Of a DNA stretch of 33,422 nucleotides, positions 17,105-26,533 are shown piece after piece. Positions within the stretch are counted from its first letter, which is position 1, and every line of letters begins with the position of its first letter. The translations under genes and the position numbers were made by a program. Below the pieces are notes generated by a model. It saw only the letters and a program-made list of their open reading frames with translations, did not search any database and was not told where the DNA came from. The stretch is taken from assembly GCA_943789375.1 (NCBI GenBank), contig CALSTX010000023.1, positions 1-33,422 on the forward strand, given 5' to 3'. The DNA comes from an uncultured Opitutales bacterium. GTDB taxonomy: Bacteria > Verrucomicrobiota > Verrucomicrobiia > Opitutales > Seribacteraceae.

Positions 17105-19313
17105 TTGCCCAATTTTACTAAATATCTTCTATTTATATATTTTCTAGCTTTTATGGTAATCTCAAAAGTATTTGGACAAGAAACACTGTCTTTTTCAAAA
17201 CCTTCGGAAATACCCATCCAAAGCAAAGGAATGTATGAGGGAAACCCCACATTTCGAGCCGTTTTTGTGGATGATGGACCCAAAGTAGACGGTGACCTTA
17301 CTGATAAAGCATGGAATCGAGCCATGCCTGCAGGTGATTTACTACAAACCTTTCCAGAAGATAATGCGTCAGGAACTGAGGCCACGGAATTTCGTGTTCT
17401 TTACGACAAGGAAAATCTCTACATCGGAATTTGGTGTTTTCAGGATAACCCAAAGGATGTCACAGCTAATGCTGGAAATCTGGCGGATGCCGGAAACGAC
17501 GATCATGCACTTATCATCCTCGATACATTCCGTGACCAACGAAATGCTTATGCATTCATTGTGACACCCAACAGCTTAAGAGCGGACTTGCTCATTGGCG
17601 ATCAGGGTAGGATGCAAAATATAGATTGGGATACAATCTGGGATGCCAAGTGTGGAATTCATCAATGGGGATGGGGTGCGGAAATAGTGATTCCTTTTAA
17701 ATCGATTTCCTTTGATGAGGATTCATCGACTTGGGGTATCAATTTGAGAAGAGTAATTAAAAACAATGGAGAGGTTCAGGACTGGGCAAATGCCAGGTCA
17801 GGGGTAGATCCTGCCAACGCTGCACAAGCTGGCACTCTCACCGGACTGAAAAACCTGAAACAGGGGCTGGGTCTGGATGTGCTTCCATTCGTTACTGGAA
17901 CCTACACGGATGACCAAACCACCGGGAACGATGAATTCAAAGCAGACGGCGGGCTTGACCTGCGTTACAGAATCAATGCCAAGACCACCGCATACCTAAG
18001 TATCAACACTGACTTTGCCGATGTCGAAGCCGATGTCAGACAATTCAACTTCACCCGTTTTAATCAATCCTTTCCGGAAAAACGGGACTTCTTTTTGGAA
18101 GACGCTGGAATGTTTCATTTTCCATCCGACGGGTTAAGTCCATACTACAGTCGTAAGATTGGTCTAAGTGAAACTGGAGAAATCGTACCCATACACTTTG
18201 CGGCTAAAATTACCAGTAACCAAAAGAATTACAATTTTGGGCTCATGGATGTGTTAATTGACTCGCCGGAAGGAGAACGAAATGTTTTTGTCGGTAGAGT
18301 TCGCAAAAACCTCGAAAACGGTTCCACCATTGGTTTACTCTCAACTTTTGGAGATCCCCGTTCCAAGGAAGACAGCTACAGTGTGGGTACGGATTACCAA
18401 TTTATCAATGGTGAGTTTATGGGAGACAAATCCTTATCAACCAAGCTGTGGACACTAGGTACCTGCAACAAAGCTCAAACCGACTCAGAACTAAAAATTT
18501 CGTACGGAGCAGAAACCATTTTCAAAGGTCGTGAACTCACCCTTGTAGGAGCATTTTCCGAAGTACCTGAGAATTTCAATCCTCCGCTAGGTTATGTAAT
18601 GCGGGACGATTACAGAAAATACCGTTTTGCGGGATCCTATGTCCCAAGGCATGAAGATGTGGAATGGCTTAATGTAAGTATACATGATTATGACTTGGAG
18701 ATATACACGGACACCGGAAACACGACTTTCGGATATAACCCATACAATCACCCCAATCGAATTCATATTAGAATCGGGAGACAATCTCGGATATGAGATT
18801 GCCCATAAACTGGACCGTCCTACTGAAGCCTTTACCATCTTTGATACCACACTGCCCGCAGGAGAATACGAGGGATTTTATCATAGGTTTTTCTTCAACT
18901 CTCATTCCAAACGAAAAGTGGTAAGTAGACTTTCGTACTTATACAACGAAGGCTTTCTTGCTCCCGGAAAAAGATATGAAGCTACTTTGGACTATCTTCC
19001 CATCAAGCAATTCATGATCGGAGTTGGCTACTCATCCACGATTTTAAACTGGAACCATGCCTCCAAAACGGAACTAAATGTAGTTTCCGGAACCTCCAGA
19101 ATTAACTTCAATCCTGACTTATCGATCAATAACCTGTTGCAGTTTGACAATTTCAGTAAATCACTTGGGGTAAACAGCAGGCTTCAATGGGAATACAAAC
19201 CGGGAGCCAGGTTCTATTTTGTGGTGAATCAGACTTATCTCGACGAGAGAACAGGGCTGACCCTGCAAGGTTTCGGTACGGCGATCAAACTGGGAGGAAT
19301 CTTTCGCTTCTAG
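17105..19313 (+). pseudogene. CBM9-like / DUF5916 outer-membrane protein, one frameshift
   Basis: The first frame (17105-18796) starts at a TTG, needed to include the signal peptide (YLLFIYFLAFMVISKVFG). Residues about 45-235 are a CBM9-like sandwich (PKVDGDLTDKAWNRA, FRVLYDKENLYIGIW, GWGAEIVIPFKSISF). Then comes the DUF5916 region (YLSINTDFADVEADVRQFNF, FPEKRDFFLEDAGMFHF). The strand-rich C-terminal half continues in the next frame from about 18768 (LESGDNLGYEIAHKLDRP) to 19313, ending in LGGIFRF with a terminal Phe, as in outer-membrane beta barrels. Skipping one base restores 735 residues. The family is thought to bind or transport glycans at the outer membrane. It is the last gene of the plus-strand block, convergent with the cyclase gene. 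Confidence 0.78.
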
Positions 19314-19352
19314 CAGTCGTAGTATACATGCAGTGAGAGATTTTGAAATGAA

Positions 19353-21104
19353 TCATTTTAAACCCTCTAACACATAAGCAGCGACTTTTTCATCTTTTCC
19401 CTTTACTTCGATTTCCTGCCTATCACCCACTAAAATATGATCTTTTACCAATTCGTAAGTGGATTCAGAAATCATGACTCCCTGTTTCGGAGCACTACTT
19501 TCGAGCCGTTGACCAATATTCACATTGTCCCCAATCATGGCATATTCAAGTCGATGTTTTTGGCATCCCAAATTACCTAAAATAACTTCACCACTATTAA
19601 TTCCAATTCGACTCTGCACCTCCTCAAAAGAATCTAAATTAAAGCGTTCTAATTCACGGCACATACCCCAGGCACCCCGTACTGCATTGAGCGCATCGGT
19701 GGCAGGATCACCAGAATCAAATCGAGCAACAATCGCATCTCCGATAAACTTATCAATGATTGCATCGTTTTGGGATAAAACCTCAACCATAAGATCAAAG
19801 TAAGTATTAAGTAAGTTGATAATCTTACGGGCGGAAAATCTTTCACATTTTGACGAGAATGCACAAATATCAGAAAACAGTACGGTGATATGCTTAGATT
19901 CGCCTTTACCGGCATCCTGATGTTCATCCACCATACTACTCACCGCACTTAAAGTGTCGGCAGCTACGAATTTAGCGATTGTTTCCTGTTCTTTCTTATT
20001 TCGGGCAGTTGCAATTGCAACCTCCACTGCCGCTTTTAAGGTATCTTTTGCAAAAGGCTTGGCCAAATAAGCGGACACACCAAGGATTTCTCCTTTTTTT
20101 AAGTCCATTTCGGTTGCCCGTGTTGTGATCATGATTATCGGGATATCCTTATAATCCTCATGATCTCGAACTTCCGTGCAAAACTCCCATCCATTGAGCA
20201 CAGGCATATCGTAATCAGAGGTTATAATATCAGGCCTAATCCTTTGAACTGCCTTATAACCTTCGAATCCATTTTCGGCAGTCTCAACTTGGTAGTCTAG
20301 TTCCTTAAACATGCTGGCAATTAAATCCCTTATTGTAGGACTATCATCTACCACCAATGCACGTAACCTTCTCCCCCTTGGGGGCAAAGGAAACTTATCT
20401 TGAATTCGCTTTATATTTTGGGCCGAGGCGAAGGGAGACAATATTACATCATCTATACTCGATTTTAAAATTTCTTCGATATCACCAGCTTCCCGTCCAT
20501 TATAAGCCATCATTATGGGAACCCTTTTCAATCGATCACTTTCTTTTGCTTTTTCAATAAAATCGGTCCCGCTCATATCAGGCAATTTATAATCAACCAC
20601 GATAAAGTCTGGCACTTGAGGTGAATCATCTTCCAATGCATCAATCCCCTTCCTGAGCTGTATAAAATCGTACCCCATACTAGATAGGGCTAAAGAAAAC
20701 TCTTCATGCGAACAAGAACTGATGAACAAACATTGCTTGGGTAAAGAAAAGGCACGTTTAAAAAGACCCAATATTTTTGTATCTGTAAAAGGAGCAGTAA
20801 GAACCGCATTTGAACCGTTTGTTCGAGCTTGCTCTTCCTTATTCATTTCAGCTGGCGCATATACAACAACAAACAAATTACGCAGTTGCTTCTTGCCGCG
20901 TATTCGAGCGATGAGATCTCGATGCTCACCCTCAATAAAATTAAGTTCGACCATTAAAACTTCATGATTCCCATTGATCAATTGATGAACTAAACCCTTC
21001 CCCTGCTCGAAGTAGGTCACCTTGCCTCCATGTTTTTCACAAAGACCGCCAAGGCTTTTAGCGACGGCTCCAATGGTTGAGGCTACGAGCACTCTTTTAC
21101 TCAT
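19353..21104 (-). CDS. Triple-receiver class III adenylate/guanylate cyclase (response regulator output)
   Basis: This soluble 583-residue protein has three receiver domains. REC1 (about 1-118) is degenerate: the acceptor position is Glu53 (LMVELNF). REC2 (about 124-238) has Asp171 (VVDYKLPDMSG). REC3 (about 248-365) is canonical: Asp253/Asp254, acceptor Asp297 (TSDYDMPVLNG), Thr327 and Lys349. A helical linker leads to the class III cyclase domain (about 402-580), with metal-binding Asp412 (LFSDICAFS) and Asp456 (DKFIGDAIVARF) and the transition-state pair Asn529/Arg533. Lys452 fits ATP selection. The partner position, usually Thr or Asp, appears to be Ala522, so the product (cAMP or cGMP) is uncertain. 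It is the last gene of the chemosensory operon, 21 bp after the receptor gene, and is presumably phosphorylated by the CheA homologue. Confidence 0.92.
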   Translation of the reverse strand: MSKRVLVASTIGAVAKSLGGLCEKHGGKVTYFEQGKGLVHQLINGNHEVLMVELNFIEGEHRDLIARIRGKKQLRNLFVVVYAPAEMNKEEQARTNGSNAVLTAPFTDTKILGLFKRAFSLPKQCLFISSCSHEEFSLALSSMGYDFIQLRKGIDALEDDSPQVPDFIVVDYKLPDMSGTDFIEKAKESDRLKRVPIMMAYNGREAGDIEEILKSSIDDVILSPFASAQNIKRIQDKFPLPPRGRRLRALVVDDSPTIRDLIASMFKELDYQVETAENGFEGYKAVQRIRPDIITSDYDMPVLNGWEFCTEVRDHEDYKDIPIIMITTRATEMDLKKGEILGVSAYLAKPFAKDTLKAAVEVAIATARNKKEQETIAKFVAADTLSAVSSMVDEHQDAGKGESKHITVLFSDICAFSSKCERFSARKIINLLNTYFDLMVEVLSQNDAIIDKFIGDAIVARFDSGDPATDALNAVRGAWGMCRELERFNLDSFEEVQSRIGINSGEVILGNLGCQKHRLEYAMIGDNVNIGQRLESSAPKQGVMISESTYELVKDHILVGDRQEIEVKGKDEKVAAYVLEGLK

Positions 21105-21125
21105 ATAAAGCAGAAATTACAAAAA

Positions 21126-23288
21126 TTAATCGATTGGGCGAACCACATGGGCAGTCCAACCCAGTCCCTGATACTCTCTATATCCCTGTGTCTTTGATGA
21201 ACCAATTATATATTTCTTTTCATTTGCAGTAAAGATTCCAGAAGCCGATTCTCCTGCGTCTAAGTTAAGGTTCTCGGACGGTAGTTTAACCACCTGTCCT
21301 ATTTTGAAATTTTCTGAGTCGGTTGTTGCGATTACTTTATGCTCATCATTTACATAAAACGCGGCTCCCCCTTCTACCACCTCGCCTTTTATCCTAGGGA
21401 GGCATCCTTCAAGAATGGGAAAAACCAAGTTTTCCCAGTCAAAGAAAATACCAAGCACTCCAAGCACTTTTCCCTCTCTTTGACCCTCTTCCAATACACC
21501 CCCACAATAAATAAGTGAGGTTTCTTCGTTCTCAAGTTCGCTATCACATACATCTTGTACGCCAAACTGAACGGATCTTGAAATTTGCATTCCTTGCCTA
21601 AACCAAGATTGTTCCGAGACATTCATCCTCTTGAGCTTGTCTCGATTCTCTGATTTAGAATTGGCCACGATACGACCATTCGAATCTGCAATTACAAGAT
21701 CCCGATACATTGTGTAGGATGCATTTATAATCCCAAGTCGCTTGGCGGCTTGTTCAAAATTTTCTTCACTACCCTCTTGGAGAGCTTCCCAAAATGCATG
21801 ATCAGTGGACCACCATCTTACATCGGCTGCACGTTCGAACAAATTTCGATCGATCAGATCAACGGCTTGTTTACTAAAATTCTCCAGTGCTTTGAGGTTT
21901 TGTTCAAGCATATCGGACGACATCTCGGAAAGAAGTTCTTCCATTTTCCCGGTTGTTGAATTTCCGGTTGTGGTAATCTGGTCAAAAATAGGAATAAAAC
22001 TCGTTCCCGCTTTACCTAAATCCGTTGCCAAAATAATTCCGTTAATGGAAATAAGTTGAATATCTCCTTTGTTTCGTTGAATCTCTCGGTAAGTTTGTTG
22101 ATTCTTTTCAGGAATAAGTTTGGAATTCATTAATTCCTGAGGAGAAATTCCAAAATTCTCATTGGTATCGGAACGTTCAAACATAGCAGATTCAGGAAGA
22201 ACGAGATGACTGGTCCACTCTAATCCTTTATATTCATCAAAACCTTTACTCTTATGGGAAACAATCAACGAGCGGTTTCCGCAAACAGAACCAGTTGATA
22301 CTATGGCCTCTCCAGCCTTAGTAAGGTTTCGGTGATTCCTTGGAAGGTCAGTAATTTCACCGCTTGAAATAAAAGTTTCATCACTCGAACAGATAACCTT
22401 ACCTTCTTTATTTGTGAAGAAGGAAAACCATCCCTCCAAAGTTTGATCATTTTGATCCTTCGGTAAATAATCATTTAAAATAATTTGTGATTCGCCCTGA
22501 AAATCGAATAAAACCCCCATCGCCCCAATCACATCACCCTGTTCGTCGCCGTTGGAACGAAGTGCAGTGGAATAGATTAAAGCGTCCATATCTTCGAGCT
22601 TGGAGTCTGAGACATCCTGAACAAAATATTCGGTTCCATCCTTCGTCTCCAATGCCTTCTTAAACCACTCTTCATCGGCAACATTCATTCCAATAACTTC
22701 AGAACGACGATCTGAATTGGAATTTGCGATAATCACACCATTAGTGTCAGCAATGACTAAATCTCGGTATAAGGTGTATGAGTTACGGATATCCTCCAAG
22801 CGAGTACATGCAAGTTCAACCGCTTCTTTGAGAGCCTTGTTATTAGAATTCGTGGAGCTCTTTGCCTTTCCATTACTTTTTGAATTATTGGAAAGTGTGA
22901 TGCATTGCCAAAAGGCTTTTTCTAAAGCCCACCATCGAACATCGCAGGTTCTCTCCAATAAATTTCTCTCAATCATATCAATCTTAATCATAGCGGTTGA
23001 CTGAGAAATCGATTGTGAGGATGTTTGCTTTGCCCGGTATAATTGATCGAAGAAAACTTTGGTGATCGTGATTAAACTATTGGAAAAGAATTCAACTTTT
23101 TCCATTAAGTCATTAATTTGCTTTTGCTTTTGAGGATCGTCGCTCACTTCCAAAGCCTTACACTTCCCCTGATTACAAATCGGAAAGATTTCCTGCAAAT
23201 GACTCACGATCATATCGTAAGCCGCCCTATGTTCATAGGTAATAATGGGGTTGTAGATATTGAATTTTATGTTTTTTGCCTCGCTCAT
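21126..23288 (-). CDS. Soluble double-Cache chemoreceptor-like protein with degenerate signalling tip
   Basis: This 720-residue protein has no signal peptide or membrane span. Two homologous sensory units flank a central helical region. Unit 1 (about 105-365) contains RNLLERTCDVRWWALEKAFW, YRDLVIADTNGVIIANS and a closing GLEWTSHLVLP. Unit 2 (about 477-717) contains RNLFERAADVRWWSTDHAFW, YRDLVIADSNGRIVANS and GLGWTAHVVRP. These are Cache-type ligand-binding folds. The central segment 410-438 (LISINGIILATDLGKAGTSF) follows the spacing of the chemoreceptor hairpin tip, but three normally conserved residues (Glu, Arg, Glu) are Leu420, Asp423 and Lys426. The N-terminus (1-100) is helical with FPICNQGKC. 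Its start overlaps the cheW stop by 4 bp (ATGA). It probably feeds the CheW/CheA pair beside it; the ligand is unknown. Confidence 0.85.
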   Translation of the reverse strand: MSEAKNIKFNIYNPIITYEHRAAYDMIVSHLQEIFPICNQGKCKALEVSDDPQKQKQINDLMEKVEFFSNSLITITKVFFDQLYRAKQTSSQSISQSTAMIKIDMIERNLLERTCDVRWWALEKAFWQCITLSNNSKSNGKAKSSTNSNNKALKEAVELACTRLEDIRNSYTLYRDLVIADTNGVIIANSNSDRRSEVIGMNVADEEWFKKALETKDGTEYFVQDVSDSKLEDMDALIYSTALRSNGDEQGDVIGAMGVLFDFQGESQIILNDYLPKDQNDQTLEGWFSFFTNKEGKVICSSDETFISSGEITDLPRNHRNLTKAGEAIVSTGSVCGNRSLIVSHKSKGFDEYKGLEWTSHLVLPESAMFERSDTNENFGISPQELMNSKLIPEKNQQTYREIQRNKGDIQLISINGIILATDLGKAGTSFIPIFDQITTTGNSTTGKMEELLSEMSSDMLEQNLKALENFSKQAVDLIDRNLFERAADVRWWSTDHAFWEALQEGSEENFEQAAKRLGIINASYTMYRDLVIADSNGRIVANSKSENRDKLKRMNVSEQSWFRQGMQISRSVQFGVQDVCDSELENEETSLIYCGGVLEEGQREGKVLGVLGIFFDWENLVFPILEGCLPRIKGEVVEGGAAFYVNDEHKVIATTDSENFKIGQVVKLPSENLNLDAGESASGIFTANEKKYIIGSSKTQGYREYQGLGWTAHVVRPID

Positions 23289-23761
23289 GATAAATGGTCT
23301 GGGGTTTCGTGAAGATTTAAAATTTTGGAAGGTTCAAGAATAATAATAAATGAATCGCCTCGCCTCACTACATGTTTATAGAATGGGTGAACCATATTGG
23401 AAGGAACTGCTTGCAGCTCTTCGCTTTCGACTCGAATAACATCGGAGATACGATCCACATGTATACCAATATTATCCGGTGCAGTCTCCATAACAGTGTC
23501 GGAATCAGCTACTTCGTTCAGTTCCGAATTATTCTTAAAAATTAAAATCCGAGATTCATCGGAAGGTTCAATTTTAATTTCTTCAAATGCTAAACCGAGA
23601 TTCACAATAGTGACGACTTTTCCTCGCAGGTTTATGATACCGTCAATTACTTCCGGTGCTCCTCTGACGGGATGAAATTTAAAGGATCGCCCGATCTCCA
23701 AAATACAGGGAATAGGAACAGCCATTTGAGTATCACCAAGATAAAAAGTTGAATACAGCAT
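23285..23761 (-). CDS. CheW-like coupling protein
   Basis: This 158-residue single-domain CheW homologue couples a receptor to a CheA kinase in the cytoplasm. It shows the expected two-barrel pattern: FYLGDTQMAVPIPCILEIGR, FHPVRGAPEVIDGIINLRGK (the conserved P-x-x-I-x-G-x-x-x-x-R-G turn), IGIHVDRISDVIRVESEELQ, and SFIIILEPSKIL. A 20-residue acidic insertion (about 78-97) separates the halves. It lies 3 bp after the cheA-like gene and overlaps the receptor gene by 4 bp, so all are co-translated. Confidence 0.92.
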   Translation of the reverse strand: MLYSTFYLGDTQMAVPIPCILEIGRSFKFHPVRGAPEVIDGIINLRGKVVTIVNLGLAFEEIKIEPSDESRILIFKNNSELNEVADSDTVMETAPDNIGIHVDRISDVIRVESEELQAVPSNMVHPFYKHVVRRGDSFIIILEPSKILNLHETPDHLS

Positions 23762-23764
23762 ACC

Positions 23765-26443
23765 TTAATCCTCTATCAAAAAATGTTCCACAGCTCGCAA
23801 AATATTTTCCTTATTTGTCTTTATGGCATAACCATCAAAGCCTGCAGATAAAGCTTTATCCCGACTTTCTTCCTCGGTGAATGAGGTCAGAGCAATCACG
23901 GGCATATGTTCTAACTTCTCACTGGATTTAATCGTTTTCACCAGTTCGTAACCGTCCATCACTGGCATAACAATGTCCGAAACGACGAGGTTATAATAAT
24001 TAGGTCTATCTAAAAGAAGATCGAGTGCTTCCTGACCATTATTAGCAAGCGTTACACGAAAGCCTACGGATTCAAAATAAGTTTTTTCCAAATCACGGAA
24101 AAAAGGCGTATCCTCAACGACGAGCAATCGATCTTTCTCGGGTTTGCCCTCAAGTTCAGCTCGTTTAAATCGTTCGGGAGAGACCTGCTCGGCCAAACTA
24201 AATAGATCCACAAGAAAAGTGATTTTCTCCCGAATCGTAGTGATACCGAGGATTGCATTTTCATTAATGGGAGGACTGTCTAAATTCAGGCGTGTATGGA
24301 CGGACTCTTCAATCGAAGAGGCAACAATGCCAACCTCGAAGTCCTTAATTTTTGGGGTTATGATATAAAAAGTTTCCAAGTCATCGGGAAGAGATTCAAT
24401 CGATAAATATTTATCCAAATATAGAAGCAGGATATTTTTACCTTCAAGATTAATGAAATGGTTATTCGAAATCTTCTGTATTTGTTTTACCTCGATCTGT
24501 TCAACCTTGAAAACAAGAGATAATGGAATCGCAAGTTGTTCGTTCTTTGAATAACGAAAAACTAGCAAATCCTGTTTTTCCTGCATATCCAAGATCTGCA
24601 TCTCTGCTAAAGATTTTGTGGATTGAACACTGGTTTCTAAGTCATGGATATGAAGCTTGTGACTTTGACAAATTCCATTGGCACTTAACACCATTGCCAC
24701 ATCACTATCCCCAAGAATTGAACTTCCAGCATAAAAAGTATGACTACTGAGGATTTGAGCAAGAGGCTTGACCACAATTTCCTCGGTATGATCAATAGAA
24801 TCAATCAGTAAACCAAATTGGTTAAGCCCTGAATGCAAAACCAAAAAAAGAATCTCTTTTTGATCTGATTTCTTTTCATTATCTACCATGTGGTCTTTAG
24901 AAACGCTGGTAATTTCTTCCATTGAAAGAATGGGAATCAGGTTTCCACGCAAACGATAAACTTTTCGTTCCCGAATTTCCTCAATCTGAATCTCATCTTC
25001 AGGACGCACAAGTATAACCTCCTTTAATTCCGAATGAGGAACCGCATAACGGTCACCTTCTATACGAACGATCAAAGAAGACATGATCGTCAAAGTTGTT
25101 GGCAAGTGAATAATTATCTTTGTTCCAGAACCAAGCTTTGTTTCCAGATCGATTGCTCCTCCTAATTTTTCAAAAGTAGATTTAACTACATCCATCCCTA
25201 CTCCTCGCCCAGATAGACTGGTTACCTCCTCAGCAGTTGAAAGGCCCGGATGGAAAATGAGCTTAGCCGCTTCATTTTCTCCCATAGAATCGGCTTCAGA
25301 CTGAGAAATCACATTATTAGCGATCGCTTTCGCTTTAACTTTTTCGGCATCGATTCCTTTTCCATCATCTTCCACGGTTATCACAACCTGTCCACCTTCA
25401 TGCCGTGCTTGTAACCATACGGTGCCAACCCGATCTTTTCCTGAACTTACACGGCTCGATGGATCCTCTAATCCATGATCAGCGCAATTCCTGATTAAAT
25501 GAGTAAGTGGATCGGAAAGAGATTCGATTATACTTCGATCAAGTTCAGTATCTTCTCCCTTGATTTCCAAATTGATGGGCTTGTCCAATTGCTTAGCAAG
25601 ATCGCGAACAATTCTCTTAAACTTGGTAAAAGTTCCGCCTATGGGCTGCATTCTTGTCTGCAAAACGAGTTGTTGCAGATCCGAAATCATATGAGCCATC
25701 GCCACAAGATTGGATTTATCTTCCATATCTGCAAACTGACGAAGCAATTGATTTCTGCCCAAAACAATTTCTCCAGTTAGCTCCATTAATTTATTAAGCA
25801 AATCAACCTTGACTCGAATGGTCTCATTCTGACCAACCGTCTTTTCTGCCCTATTTCCTTTGCTTAGCTTGGTAACTGGAGATTTGGATTTACTTTCAAC
25901 TTCTTCTAGAACGACTTTTTCAGATTCTACTTCTACCTTGTTAGTAACTTTTTTAAGTTCAGTCTTTGTTGTAGGATTTCCATCATCCTCACTGGTTTGA
26001 TCGGATACTGGATTTGGTTCAACATCAGTGATATCGCCTAGTTCAGAAATTGGATCTTCTTCCTTTTTCAATCCAGTTTCAAGAGACTTCAATTCAAGGC
26101 ATAGTTGACCAATATCTTGATTGTTTCCAAAATCATCTGACTCGTGCATTCCTTTAAGTGCATCACAAGCTGAATAAAAAGGACTGATCATATGATCTCC
26201 AAAACTAAGTTTTCCCTCTCGGACATTCATTAAAACATCTTCAAAAACATGAGATAATTCTGAAACCTTAGTAAGTCCGAAAAAACCACCGCCTCCCTTT
26301 ATAGTATGAACTGCACGAAAAAGTTTATTAATCAGATCTTCGGAAAATCCTTCCTCTAATTCAGCCAATCCGTTTTCTAATTCTTCCAACTTCTCACCCA
26401 TTTCCACAAGGAAATTTTTGAAGACTTCATCATCAAGATTCAT
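23765..26443 (-). CDS. CheA-type hybrid histidine kinase with extra CheW-like domain and C-terminal receiver
   Basis: This 892-residue cytoplasmic kinase has, in order: an HPt domain (1-125) with phosphorylatable His46 (AVHTIKGGGGFFG); an acidic, Ser/Thr-rich linker (about 128-205) with no evident P2 domain; a dimerisation helix pair (208-270); an ATPase domain (about 272-448) with N-box Asn319 (HLIRNCADHG), DDGKGID and GRGVGMDVV; a CheW-like P5 domain (about 450-605); a second, diverged CheW-like domain (about 622-755); and a receiver (772-890) with acidic pair Glu777/Asp778, acceptor Asp823 (VSDIVMPVMDG) and Lys875. This layout is typical of non-flagellar chemosensory kinases, in which the attached receiver can act as a sink or relay. 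It is the first gene of the four-gene operon; the 235-bp gap before it holds an inverted repeat. Confidence 0.93.
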   Translation of the reverse strand: MNLDDEVFKNFLVEMGEKLEELENGLAELEEGFSEDLINKLFRAVHTIKGGGGFFGLTKVSELSHVFEDVLMNVREGKLSFGDHMISPFYSACDALKGMHESDDFGNNQDIGQLCLELKSLETGLKKEEDPISELGDITDVEPNPVSDQTSEDDGNPTTKTELKKVTNKVEVESEKVVLEEVESKSKSPVTKLSKGNRAEKTVGQNETIRVKVDLLNKLMELTGEIVLGRNQLLRQFADMEDKSNLVAMAHMISDLQQLVLQTRMQPIGGTFTKFKRIVRDLAKQLDKPINLEIKGEDTELDRSIIESLSDPLTHLIRNCADHGLEDPSSRVSSGKDRVGTVWLQARHEGGQVVITVEDDGKGIDAEKVKAKAIANNVISQSEADSMGENEAAKLIFHPGLSTAEEVTSLSGRGVGMDVVKSTFEKLGGAIDLETKLGSGTKIIIHLPTTLTIMSSLIVRIEGDRYAVPHSELKEVILVRPEDEIQIEEIRERKVYRLRGNLIPILSMEEITSVSKDHMVDNEKKSDQKEILFLVLHSGLNQFGLLIDSIDHTEEIVVKPLAQILSSHTFYAGSSILGDSDVAMVLSANGICQSHKLHIHDLETSVQSTKSLAEMQILDMQEKQDLLVFRYSKNEQLAIPLSLVFKVEQIEVKQIQKISNNHFINLEGKNILLLYLDKYLSIESLPDDLETFYIITPKIKDFEVGIVASSIEESVHTRLNLDSPPINENAILGITTIREKITFLVDLFSLAEQVSPERFKRAELEGKPEKDRLLVVEDTPFFRDLEKTYFESVGFRVTLANNGQEALDLLLDRPNYYNLVVSDIVMPVMDGYELVKTIKSSEKLEHMPVIALTSFTEEESRDKALSAGFDGYAIKTNKENILRAVEHFLIED

Positions 26444-26502
26444 TAGGGGCAGAAATTAAAGGGGGTAAAATAGGGGAGCGTCCTTTCTAAACCCCATCAT
26501 GG

Positions 26503-26533
26503 TTATTAACAAGTAAAATCAATATGTTAATAA
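26503..26533. promoter_or_regulatory. Candidate operator upstream of the chemosensory operon
   Basis: TTATTAACA (26503-26511) and TGTTAATAA (26525-26533) form a perfect 9-bp inverted repeat with a 13-bp spacer, so the half-site centres are 22 bp apart, two helical turns. A third ATTAAC lies at about 26540. The site is 60-90 bp before the cheA-like start. I could not choose a convincing promoter; the remaining gap (26444-26678) shows nothing else. Confidence 0.4.

Noticed and set aside
11700..18800. Programmed +1 ribosomal frameshifting as a shared control, because the plus-strand breaks are all in the same direction.
   Set aside because: The sites share no slippery codon, stop codon or stimulatory structure, and the affected families are unrelated; indel errors are simpler.
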